5,275 nucleotides of DNA from CAYJBP01 sp964372025 (GCA_964372025.1 CAYJPF010000142.1:1-5275); one strand, 5' to 3'; shown: positions 1 through 4,838, counted from the stretch's first letter. Numbers and translations: made by a program. The notes: generated from the sequence alone by a model not told the origin.

Positions 1-26
1 AACCGTTTTGGTTCAAGTCCTTTTAC

Positions 27-55
27 GCTAGCCAAACCTATATAATCCGAACCCA
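27..55 (+). repeat. Left arm of perfect 29-bp terminal inverted repeat
   Basis: It begins with GCTAGCCAAACC and ends with CCGAACCCA, and is the exact reverse complement of 283-311, with no mismatch over 29 bases. Pairing stops just outside, because C26 faces C312. It includes TATAAT at 41-46, but no -35 box lies at a suitable distance, so I do not call a promoter. Confidence 0.95.
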
Positions 56-164
56 TTTTTTAACAAATTTGCCGGCTTCATACGGGCTTGCCAGCTCTTG
101 ACATAGCACCACTATGACGGCGAGCTGCCGCGCCCGTCTGAAGCGCGGCAAATTTGCTAAAAAA
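56..164. repeat. Arm 1 of the cloverleaf: long imperfect hairpin
   Basis: Bases 56-87 pair with 132-164, starting from T6/A6. There are two mismatches (63/157 and 81/138) and one bulged G (145). The stem continues through CAGCTC (92-97) with GAGCTG (122-127). After an internal loop it closes with CATAG (102-106) and CTATG (112-116) around the loop CACCA. The arm abuts the outer repeat with no spacer. Confidence 0.9.
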
Positions 165-175
165 TCGCTGCGCGA
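165..175. repeat. Mini-arm of the cloverleaf: 4-bp hairpin
   Basis: TCGC (165-168) pairs with GCGA (172-175) around the loop TGC. On its own such a short stem would be unremarkable. It matters because it exactly fills the 11 bases between arm 1 and arm 2, turning a three-way junction into a four-way one. Confidence 0.6.
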
Positions 176-282
176 CCCCAGAAGAAATTAGGGCGGGCTA
201 GGCTAGGCACGACGACGCAGCTGTACTTAACGTACTGCAAGGAGGAGAAACGCAGCATAGGCCGCCCTAATTTTTTCTGGGG
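176..282. repeat. Arm 2 of the cloverleaf: long hairpin
   Basis: Bases 176-196 pair with 262-282 over 21 positions, with one G-T wobble (184/274) and no mismatch. Pairing continues imperfectly inward with CTA (198-200)/TAG (258-260) and GCT (202-204)/AGC (254-256). The tip (about 205-253) is only loosely paired. It contains a GGAGG string (241-245) that precedes no reading frame. The arm directly abuts the right outer repeat at 283. Confidence 0.88.
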
Positions 283-311
283 TGGGTTCGGATTATATAG
301 GTTTGGCTAGC
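283..311 (-). repeat. Right arm of perfect 29-bp terminal inverted repeat
   Basis: This is the exact reverse complement of 27-55. It ends in GGCTAGC and is followed by CCACAG, which does not match the left flank (CTTTTAC). No direct target duplication is therefore visible outside the repeat. If there is one, it must be the CTAG or TA inside the palindromic ends. Confidence 0.95.
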
Positions 312-327
312 CCACAGCTATGCACGT

Positions 328-363
328 AGCTAGTGCTCAAAATCTGAGATTTTGGCACTAGCT
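328..363. repeat. Strong 16-bp hairpin next to the palindromic element
   Basis: AGCTAGTGC (328-336) pairs with GCACTAGCT (355-363), and CAAAATC (338-344) with GATTTTG (348-354), around the loop TGA. The only irregularity is a bulged T at 337. No T-run follows on the + strand, so it does not look like an intrinsic terminator reading rightward. It may be a separate small repeat, an appendage of the 27-311 element, or a transcription or replication roadblock. No function is assigned. Confidence 0.85.
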
Positions 364-365
364 CA

Positions 366-378
366 GGGGCGGCGCCCC
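366..378. repeat. Short GC-only hairpin
   Basis: GGGGC (366-370) pairs with GCCCC (374-378) around GGC. It sits between the 328-363 hairpin and the A-rich stretch upstream of the infC promoter. No U-tract follows. The role is unknown. Confidence 0.65.
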
Positions 379-399
379 AAAGTTTAGCATAAAAAACTA

Positions 400-428
400 T
401 TGACAATCAAAGCCGGCAATGCTATAAT
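400..428 (+). promoter_or_regulatory. Consensus vegetative (sigma-70/sigma-A) promoter for infC-rpmI-rplT
   Basis: TTGACA (400-405) and TATAAT (423-428) both match the consensus perfectly and are separated by the ideal 17 bases. An A-rich stretch at about 388-399 lies where an UP element would sit. Transcription should start near 433-436, giving an untranslated leader of about 137 nt. A promoter this strong suits a ribosomal protein operon whose output is trimmed downstream by attenuation. Confidence 0.93.
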
Positions 429-526
429 AACAATGTTAACTTTTAAGTAGAAGCTTGCCGCTTCTCGCCCGGCCATACTGATGAGCACGGGTTGAACAAA
501 ACAGCTATTTTATTTGTTTTGGCTAT

Positions 527-556
527 AAGCGGCTTAGTAGCCGTTTTTTTTATTTT
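527..556 (+). terminator. Attenuator terminator upstream of infC
   Basis: AAGCGGCT (527-534) pairs with AGCCGTTT (539-546), including one G-U, around the loop TAGT. Eight T's (544-551) and a further TTTT after one A follow. This is a classic intrinsic terminator between promoter and first gene, ending only a few bases before the infC ribosome binding site. A strong terminator there makes sense only if it is conditional. Confidence 0.9.
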
Positions 557-558
557 GC

Positions 559-566
559 GGAGGTGA
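559..566 (+). promoter_or_regulatory. infC Shine-Dalgarno that decides an ATT start
   Basis: GGAGGTGA is an 8-base perfect match to the 16S rRNA 3' tail. The in-frame GTG at 563-565 lies inside it and so cannot be the start it serves. The in-frame ATT at 572 lies 5 bases past the full match and 8 bases past the GGAGG core, which is optimal spacing. Confidence 0.88.
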
Positions 567-571
567 CCTCA

Positions 572-1075
572 ATTAAAGAATTAAGGATTAATGAAGAAAT
601 TAGAGTATCGGAAATTCGCCTGGTTAGCGACGATGAGCAAACTGTTATGGCAACCAAAGATGCCCTGCATCGAGCCTTTTCTACCGGATTAGATTTGGTA
701 GAGATTAGCCCTAATGCTAAACCGCCGGTTTGTCGGATTATGGATTATGGCAAGTATCGCTTTGAGCAAATCAAGCGCGAAAAAGAAGTGCGCAAAAATC
801 AAAAAGTTATCCAGATTAAAGAGGTTAAGTTTCGTCCCAATATCGAGGATCATGATTTTGAGACCAAATTTAAAAATGCCGAACGCTTTTTAAAAGACGG
901 CGATAAAGTTAAGGCAACAGTTATGTTTAGGGGTAGAGAAATTACCCACCCCGAATTGGGCATGGTGCTTTGCCAGCGCATGATAGAGCGCCTGGAAGAT
1001 ATAGCTATTGTAGAGCGCAAACCCAAAGTAGAAGGGCGTAACATGGTTGTTATATTTGCCCCTAAGGGCAATTAA
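572..1075 (+). CDS. infC: Translation initiation factor IF-3
   Basis: IF-3 binds the 30S subunit, prevents premature 50S joining and proofreads the start codon and initiator tRNA. With the ATT start at 572 the protein has 167 residues, a normal length. It begins MKELRINEEIR, the usual N-terminus of Bacillota homologues. The N-terminal domain includes DLVEISP and the family signature RIMDYGKYRFEQIK (residues 55-68). A basic linker leads to the C-terminal 30S-binding domain with EVKFRP, HDFETK and FRGRE (119-123). The longer GTG start at 563 is unlikely because it sits inside the Shine-Dalgarno sequence. AUU starts are well known for infC in E. coli, where IF-3 represses its own message by rejecting the non-canonical codon; the same loop is likely here. 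It is first gene of the infC-rpmI-rplT operon. Function is very sure, the start fairly sure. Confidence 0.97.
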   Translation: MKELRINEEIRVSEIRLVSDDEQTVMATKDALHRAFSTGLDLVEISPNAKPPVCRIMDYGKYRFEQIKREKEVRKNQKVIQIKEVKFRPNIEDHDFETKFKNAERFLKDGDKVKATVMFRGREITHPELGMVLCQRMIERLEDIAIVERKPKVEGRNMVVIFAPKGN

Positions 1076-1120
1076 TTATACGCATTAAGCGAAATTAGTT
1101 AAAGAAATGAGGGGAAAACT

Positions 1121-1318
1121 ATGCCTAAAATGAAAACCCATCGCGGTACCGCTAAAAGGGTTAAAGTTACCGGCAGCGGCAAAATTAAGCGTCATCATGC
1201 TTATTGCAGCCATATTCTCGGTAAAAAATCCGCTAAGAGAAAGCGCAATTTGCGTCAAAGCGATATTGCTACCGCCGCAGATGCCAAAGTATTAAAAAAA
1301 TTAATCCCTTATGCTTAA
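1121..1318 (+). CDS. rpmI: 50S ribosomal protein L35 (bL35)
   Basis: This is a small, very basic protein of the large ribosomal subunit that contacts 23S rRNA. It has 65 residues, the family's usual length. The N-terminus MPKMKTHRGTAKRVKVTGSGKIKR carries the L35 signature (M4-K5-T6 to K12-R13), and the later SHILGKKSAKRKRNLR segment (30-45) is characteristic. A single Cys (C29) sits where many homologues have Thr. The ribosome binding site is GAGGGG (1109-1114), 6 bases before ATG. It lies 45 bases after infC and 32 before rplT in the conserved order. No internal promoter or terminator is seen, so it should be co-transcribed with both. Confidence 0.98.
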   Translation: MPKMKTHRGTAKRVKVTGSGKIKRHHAYCSHILGKKSAKRKRNLRQSDIATAADAKVLKKLIPYA

Positions 1319-1350
1319 TTTAAGCCTAAGTTAGAAAGAGAGGTTCAACA

Positions 1351-1704
1351 ATGACCAGAGTTAAAAGAGGTTATACACGTCATAAACGTCATAAAAAGAT
1401 ATTAAAATTGGCTAAGGGTTACCGCGCCAGCAGTTCAAAACTATTTAGAGTTGCTAACCAACAGGTTTTGCGCTCCATGAATTTTTCTTTTGCCCATAGG
1501 CGCAAAAAGAAGGGCGATTTCCGCAAATTGTGGATTACCCGTATTAATGCTGCCGCCAGGGATAATGGCCTTTCCTATAGCAATATGATTCATGGCCTTA
1601 AAAAGGCCGGTGTAAATGTAAATCGTAAAATGCTTGCCGAATTAGCCGTTAATGATAATGCCGCTTTTAGTCAATTCGCCGAATTGGCCAAGGCTAATCT
1701 GTAA
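1351..1704 (+). CDS. rplT: 50S ribosomal protein L20 (bL20), probable operon repressor
   Basis: L20 binds 23S rRNA early in 50S assembly and is needed for that assembly. In Bacillus and E. coli it also represses its own operon by binding mRNA. The protein has 117 residues, the standard length. Its N-terminal basic extension (MTRVKRGYTRHKRHKKILKLAKGYR) precedes the globular domain. The family signature spans K54 to R70, with RKLWITRINAAAR at its core. The C-terminal part (NRKMLAELAVND) is also typical. The ribosome binding site is AGAGGT (1339-1344), 6 bases before ATG. It is the last gene before the intrinsic terminator at 1712-1746. The leader attenuator at 435-571 is its likely regulatory target. 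Confidence 0.98.
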   Translation: MTRVKRGYTRHKRHKKILKLAKGYRASSSKLFRVANQQVLRSMNFSFAHRRKKKGDFRKLWITRINAAARDNGLSYSNMIHGLKKAGVNVNRKMLAELAVNDNAAFSQFAELAKANL

Positions 1705-1711
1705 AGAATTT

Positions 1712-1746
1712 AAGGGGTGTCGCAAAAGCGGCAGCCCTTTATTTTT
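1712..1746 (+). terminator. Intrinsic terminator of the infC-rpmI-rplT operon
   Basis: AAGGG (1712-1716) pairs with CCCTT (1735-1739). After one G/G mismatch, TGTCGC (1718-1723) pairs with GCGGCA (1728-1733), including one G-U, around an AAAA loop. TTTATTTTT (1738-1746) follows. It starts 7 bases after the rplT stop and ends 9 bases before the methyltransferase start, so that gene depends on readthrough or an unseen promoter. Confidence 0.85.
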
Positions 1747-1755
1747 AGGTAAAAT

Positions 1756-2562
1756 ATGAGGCAAATAATTAATTCTAAAGATAATAATCTGCTTAAAACC
1801 GCCCGTATGCTGCAAGATAAAAAGGGCAGGCTTAAGCATAATTGCTTTTTGGTAGAAGGTTTACGCCTAGCCGAGGAAGCCATCAAGGCCAAGTGGCCGC
1901 TAAAGGCTGCCATTTTTAGCGATGATTTTGAGCAAAAACCGCGCAATGCAGCCCTAATAGCCGCACTTAGCAAGCAAAACACGCCACTTTACCAGGTAGA
2001 TGCCAAGCTTTTGGCCACCATTAGCGCCACCGAGCATAGCCAAGGCCTAATTTTGCTGGCGCAAATTAAAAATATCGAGCAGCCTTTTAACTTTGAGGCC
2101 GATTTTTTGCTGCTGGCCGATCGCCTGGCCGATCCCGGTAATTTGGGCACAATTATGCGCACCGCCTTGGCGGCCGGTTGTCAAGGCCTAATTTTAAGCC
2201 CGCAAACGGTGGATATTTGGTCACCCAAAATTGTGCGTGCCTCGATGGGGGCTATCTTTAATTTGCCTATTTGGCAATTAGCTACTGATATTGATGGCCT
2301 AAATTATTTTAAGCAAAAGCAAATTGCCTGCTTGGGCACGGCAACTGATGGCGCAAAGCCTTATACCGATATCGATTTAAGCGCCGCCCATGCCTGGTTA
2401 ATCGGCAATGAGGCCAATGGCCTTAGCCCTTTTTGGCAAAAGGCTTGCGCTCAAAAAGTTTTTTTGCCGATGGCCAATCAGGTGGAATCATTAAATGCGG
2501 CGGTAGCGGCGGCTATTTTATTATATGCTACGGCGGCAAAACGTAATTTCCCTACTTGCTAA
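1756..2562 (+). CDS. SpoU/TrmH-family RNA 2'-O-methyltransferase
   Basis: This is a SAM-dependent SPOUT enzyme that methylates a ribose 2'-OH in rRNA or tRNA; the exact nucleotide cannot be told from sequence. It has 268 residues. The N-terminal part (about 1-105) resembles the SpoU substrate-binding domain, with FLVEGLRLAEEA at 31-42 and TEHSQGLILLA near 92-102. The trefoil-knot catalytic domain has all three motifs: DPGNLGTIMRTA (126-137, with N129 and R135), LIGNEANGLS (215-224) and ESLNAAVAAAILLY (244-257). Its position after rplT is common in Clostridia-like genomes. The start has only a weak AGGT (1747-1750) as ribosome binding site, adjoining the operon terminator, which predicts low expression. 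I leave the symbol blank because RlmB, TsnR and YsgA-type members are not separable by eye. Confidence 0.93.
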   Translation: MRQIINSKDNNLLKTARMLQDKKGRLKHNCFLVEGLRLAEEAIKAKWPLKAAIFSDDFEQKPRNAALIAALSKQNTPLYQVDAKLLATISATEHSQGLILLAQIKNIEQPFNFEADFLLLADRLADPGNLGTIMRTALAAGCQGLILSPQTVDIWSPKIVRASMGAIFNLPIWQLATDIDGLNYFKQKQIACLGTATDGAKPYTDIDLSAAHAWLIGNEANGLSPFWQKACAQKVFLPMANQVESLNAAVAAAILLYATAAKRNFPTC

Positions 2563-2584
2563 ATTGCTCAAAAAAGGATATAAT
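2556..2584 (+). promoter_or_regulatory. Promoter for asd-dapA
   Basis: A perfect -10 box TATAAT (2579-2584) lies 17 bases after TTGCTA (2556-2561), a 4-of-6 match to the -35 consensus. The -35 overlaps the last codon and stop of the methyltransferase gene. Transcription would start near 2591, giving an asd leader of roughly 58 nt. That is far too short for a lysine riboswitch. Confidence 0.75.
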
Positions 2585-2603
2585 ATAGTATTAGCAAATA
2601 TAA

Positions 2604-2615
2604 GCCTAATTAGGC
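2604..2615. promoter_or_regulatory. Perfect 12-bp palindrome in the asd leader
   Basis: GCCTAATTAGGC is a perfect dyad just downstream of the predicted asd transcription start and 34 bases before the ATG. It could be a dimeric repressor's operator or a small RNA hairpin (4-bp stem, AATT loop). A near copy, GCCTAATTGGC, occurs at 4655-4665 after dapA. The regulator, if any, is unknown. Confidence 0.4.
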
Positions 2616-2649
2616 AAAAATATAAATTGAACTAAATCGGAGGTTTAAA

Positions 2650-3669
2650 ATGACTCGCAAGTATAATCTAGGTATAGTTGGTGCTACCGGTGCGGTAGGC
2701 CATGAATTGATGAAAGTTTTAGCCGAGCGCAATTTTCCGTATCAGGAATTAAGGATGTTGGCTTCGGCGCGTTCGGTTGGCAAAAAAATAGAGTTTAATG
2801 GCCAAGAATATACGGTAGGTTTAACCGATGCCAATGCCTTTGATGGCTTGGATATCGTATTATTTGCCGGTGGCGAGGCTAGCAAATTATATGCTCATGA
2901 TGCGGTTAAAGCAGGGGCTATTGTTATTGATAATAGCAGCAGTTTTCGTTATGATCCGGCCATTCCATTGGTTGTGCCCGAGGTTAACCCCGAGGATTTA
3001 AGCTGGCATAAAGGCATTATTGCCAACCCCAACTGCTCTACCATTCAAATGGTGGTGGCTTTAAAGCCTTTGCATGATTATGCAAAAATTAAGCGAATTG
3101 TGGTATCTACATATCAGGCTACATCGGGGGCAGGTGCCGAGGGTATTGCCGAGCTAATGCAGCAAATGGAGGAGTTTGCCAATGGCAAGCCTGTTTCCGA
3201 TCCTAAGTTTTTTGCCCATCAAATTGTATGCAATTTAATTCCTCATATTGATGTATGGCAAGATAATGACTATACCAAAGAGGAAATGAAAATGACTTGG
3301 GAAACGCAAAAGATGTTCCATGACGAGAATATTAAGCTTAGCGCCACCGCAGTTAGGGTACCGGTTTTGCGCAGCCATTCCGAGGCCATTAATATCGAAA
3401 CCGAAAAGCCGTTAAGCGCCGAAAAGGCCAGGGAATTATTGGCTAATGCCCCGGGTGTAAAGGTGATGGATCAGCCTAGGGAAAATATTTATCCGATGCC
3501 TTATCCTTTAAGCGATACCGATACTGTTTATGTAGGCCGTATTCGCGAGGATATTTCTTGCGATAATGGTTTAGTTTTGTGGGTAGTGGCCGACCAATTA
3601 CGCAAAGGTGCAGCTACCAACGCTATACAAATTGCCGAAAAAATGATTGAAATGGGCTTAATCAAATAA
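2650..3669 (+). CDS. asd: Aspartate-semialdehyde dehydrogenase
   Basis: It reduces L-aspartyl-4-phosphate with NADPH to L-aspartate-4-semialdehyde, the branch-point precursor of lysine/diaminopimelate, threonine and methionine. The protein has 339 residues, normal for the family. The N-terminal Rossmann motif is GIVGATGAVG (8-17). The catalytic cysteine is C129 in ANPNCST, with Q156 in STYQATSGAGAEG (153-165) nearby. Substrate-binding and acid-base residues are in YTKEEMKMTWET (208-219) and VRVPVLRSHSEA (235-246, with R241 and H243). The C-terminus returns to the NADP domain. The ribosome binding site GGAGGT (2639-2644) lies 5 bases before ATG. It has its own promoter and is followed 55 bases later by dapA, with which it is probably co-transcribed. 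No damage or odd residues are seen. Confidence 0.98.
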   Translation: MTRKYNLGIVGATGAVGHELMKVLAERNFPYQELRMLASARSVGKKIEFNGQEYTVGLTDANAFDGLDIVLFAGGEASKLYAHDAVKAGAIVIDNSSSFRYDPAIPLVVPEVNPEDLSWHKGIIANPNCSTIQMVVALKPLHDYAKIKRIVVSTYQATSGAGAEGIAELMQQMEEFANGKPVSDPKFFAHQIVCNLIPHIDVWQDNDYTKEEMKMTWETQKMFHDENIKLSATAVRVPVLRSHSEAINIETEKPLSAEKARELLANAPGVKVMDQPRENIYPMPYPLSDTDTVYVGRIREDISCDNGLVLWVVADQLRKGAATNAIQIAEKMIEMGLIK

Positions 3670-3724
3670 GCATCAAAGGCAAAGATTAAGCATATACTAT
3701 GATAGCAAAATTTAGGAGGTACAT

Positions 3725-4609
3725 ATGGATTTTGGCAGATTAATAACAGCAATGATTACGCCTATGACAGCAGATTTTAAGGTGGATTATCAAAAAGCGC
3801 AGCAATTTGCCGAGCATTTAATCAATGAAGGTTCTGATGCCCTGGTTATTTGCGGCACTACCGGCGAAAGCCCCACTTTAAGCGAGGAAGAAAAACTAAA
3901 ATTATTCTCGGCAATTAAAGAGGTATTAAAAGGTAAAGCACCTGTTATAGCAGGCACATCCAGCTATAATACCGCCAATTCGGTAGAGCTAACCAAAAAG
4001 GCCGAAAAGGCCGGTGCCGATGCTATTTTGGCAGTAACCCCATACTATAATAAGCCGCCGCAGGAGGGTTTATATCAACATTTTGCCGCATTGGCTAAGG
4101 CAACCAGCTTACCGATAATGGTCTACAATGTACCTTCGCGCACCCAATGCAATATTTTGCCGGCTACAATTGCCCGTTTATCTGCCTTTGACAATATTGT
4201 GGCGGTAAAAGAATCAACAGGGATAATGGATCAGACCAGCGAATTAAAATTACAATTACCCGAGCGAATTGCCATTTATTCCGGCGATGATTCGGTAACT
4301 TTGCCGATGATGGCTTTAGGGGCTAAAGGCATAGTAAGCGTAGCAGGCAATATAGCCAGCCGCCCAATTAAGGAAATGGTGGAGGCCTATGCAGCAGGCG
4401 ATATGGCAAAAGCCCAAGCCAAGCATTTAGAGTTATTCCCCTTATTCCGCAAAATGTTTATCGATACCAATCCTATTCCGGTAAAGCATTGTGCCAATTT
4501 AATGGGTTTTGCAGCAGGCCCCTGCCGCCTGCCATTGGTAACGCCCAGTGCCGAAACCGATCAAATTTTAAAGGATTTGGTTAAGGAGTACGGGCTTAAG
4601 TATGCATAG
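3725..4609 (+). CDS. dapA: 4-hydroxy-tetrahydrodipicolinate synthase (DHDPS)
   Basis: It condenses pyruvate with aspartate semialdehyde, the product of the upstream asd gene. This is the first committed step to diaminopimelate and lysine, needed for cell wall and protein. The protein has 294 residues and forms a TIM barrel. Visible motifs are GTTGES (44-49), TPYYNKP (105-111), YNVPSRT (134-140, with Y134 and R139), the Schiff-base lysine K162 in VAVKEST, and SGDD (186-189). These correspond to E. coli T44/T45, Y107, Y133, R138 and K161. At the lysine feedback site, E. coli H53, H56, N80 and E84 are replaced by E54, K57, Y81 and N85, which suggests insensitivity to lysine. The ribosome binding site AGGAGGT (3714-3720) lies 4 bases before ATG. 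No convincing promoter is seen in the 55-base gap after asd. dapB does not follow. Confidence 0.98.
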   Translation: MDFGRLITAMITPMTADFKVDYQKAQQFAEHLINEGSDALVICGTTGESPTLSEEEKLKLFSAIKEVLKGKAPVIAGTSSYNTANSVELTKKAEKAGADAILAVTPYYNKPPQEGLYQHFAALAKATSLPIMVYNVPSRTQCNILPATIARLSAFDNIVAVKESTGIMDQTSELKLQLPERIAIYSGDDSVTLPMMALGAKGIVSVAGNIASRPIKEMVEAYAAGDMAKAQAKHLELFPLFRKMFIDTNPIPVKHCANLMGFAAGPCRLPLVTPSAETDQILKDLVKEYGLKYA

Positions 4610-4627
4610 ATGCAATTTTGCGATAAG

Positions 4628-4654
4628 GGCTATTTATTAGCAGTAGCTATTTTT
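4628..4654 (+). terminator. Candidate intrinsic terminator after dapA
   Basis: GCTA (4629-4632) pairs with TAGC (4644-4647), extended by flanking G-U and U-A pairs to a 7-bp stem at 4628-4634/4642-4648. ATTTTT (4649-4654) follows. The stem is weak but lies 18 bases after the dapA stop and is followed by a U-tract, so it may end the asd-dapA transcript. Confidence 0.5.
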
Positions 4655-4666
4655 GCCTAATTGGCA

Positions 4667-4694
4667 TAAAAGGGTTTGAAGCTATACCCTTTTA
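4667..4694. terminator. 9-bp symmetrical hairpin, possible bidirectional terminator
   Basis: TAAAAGGGT (4667-4675) pairs perfectly with ACCCTTTTA (4686-4694) around a 10-base loop. A and T flanks give a short U-run on either strand, so it could terminate transcription weakly from both sides. It is the stronger stem of the two after dapA, but its T-run is only four bases and lies within the stem. Confidence 0.55.
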
Positions 4695-4700
4695 CGCTAG
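4688..4700 (+). repeat. 13-nt direct repeat, second copy of 19-31
   Basis: CCTTTTACGCTAG occurs identically at 19-31, where its last five bases are the first bases of the cloverleaf element's left end, and here, overlapping the post-dapA hairpin. A 13-base exact match between the two noncoding flanks is unlikely by chance in a 5-kb window. It may be a shared terminator tail or an element boundary. Confidence 0.6.
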
Positions 4701-4753
4701 GATAATAAACAAGCATAAAAACCGCAAAACCAAGGAAGATTAGACTAATAGGT

Positions 4754-4790
4754 TTGCAGTGTTTTTGGGGAGCAGTTTTAGCCCCTGCAA
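4754..4790. repeat. Imperfect hairpin in the 3' noncoding region
   Basis: TTGCAG (4754-4759) pairs with CTGCAA (4785-4790). Inside, after an unpaired TGTTTTT, GGG (within 4767-4770) can pair with CCC (4782-4784). No function is evident. It precedes the CCCTAC repeat cluster. Confidence 0.45.
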
Positions 4791-4838
4791 GGCAAGAATA
4801 TGGCCGGTAGCAAGGCCGGTAAAGATAAAGAGTTTGGC

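Larger units (their letters stand above)
27..311. mobile_element. 285-bp cloverleaf palindromic element (MITE-like, unnamed)
   Basis: The element is bounded by a perfect 29-bp inverted repeat (27-55 and 283-311). Everything between its arms is taken up by three adjacent hairpins: 56-164, 165-175 and 176-282. No base is left over at the junction, so either strand could fold into a complete four-way cloverleaf. No open reading frame of useful size lies inside. Both outer ends are the palindrome GCTAGC, which may be part of the element or a duplicated target (CTAG or TA). No other target duplication is visible. Terminal inverted repeats, small size and lack of coding capacity fit a miniature inverted-repeat transposable element. 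A structured RNA or a protein-binding cruciform are alternatives. I do not recognise a named family. The structure is seen directly; mobility is inferred. Confidence 0.7.
435..571 (+). promoter_or_regulatory. infC leader RNA, probable L20-responsive attenuator
   Basis: The leader can form hairpins at 449-465 (AGAAGC/GCTTCT), 467-492 (core CCCG/CGGG) and 497-521 (CAAAAC/GTTTTG extended to 8 bp), then a terminator at 527-556. GCCGCTT (457-463) is perfectly complementary to AAGCGGC (527-533), the 5' arm of the terminator. This long-range pairing would break the terminator and compete with the first hairpin. In Bacillus, L20 (the rplT product) is known to repress infC-rpmI-rplT by transcription attenuation in a leader upstream of infC. 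Here the position, the terminator and a switchable pairing all match. The L20 link is inferred from that precedent; I did not recognise a conserved L20-binding sequence. The 5' end depends on the predicted transcription start. Confidence 0.75.

Noticed and set aside
1..34. tRNA 3' end: GGTTCAAGTCC followed by a terminal GCCA.
   Set aside because: The T-stem does not pair: 7-9 (TTT) would face 21-23 (TTT), leaving only two pairs. The CCA overlaps the perfect inverted repeat, and CCTTTTACGCTAG recurs at 4688 without any tRNA context.
98..126. TTGACA at 98-103 inside arm 1 as a -35 box.
   Set aside because: The position 17 bases downstream reads CGAGCT, which is not a -10 box. The site lies in the hairpin tip.
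478..500. Hammerhead ribozyme core: CTGATGA at 478-484.
   Set aside because: The matching GAAA after a stem II hairpin is missing (GAAC here, no proper stem II), and no stem III cleavage triplet is arranged around it.
563..571. GTG start for infC, giving 170 residues.
   Set aside because: The GTG is inside the only Shine-Dalgarno sequence, with no other one upstream. The added residues are not part of the conserved IF-3 N-terminus.
1642..1982. Two - strand frames across the rplT/methyltransferase junction.
   Set aside because: They are shadows of two well-supported + strand genes and cross the operon terminator. Neither has a recognisable product.
3670..3724. Separate dapA promoter using TATACT (3693-3698) or TATGAT (3698-3703).
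   Set aside because: No acceptable -35 box lies 16-18 bases upstream of either. Co-transcription with asd across a 55-base gap is simpler.
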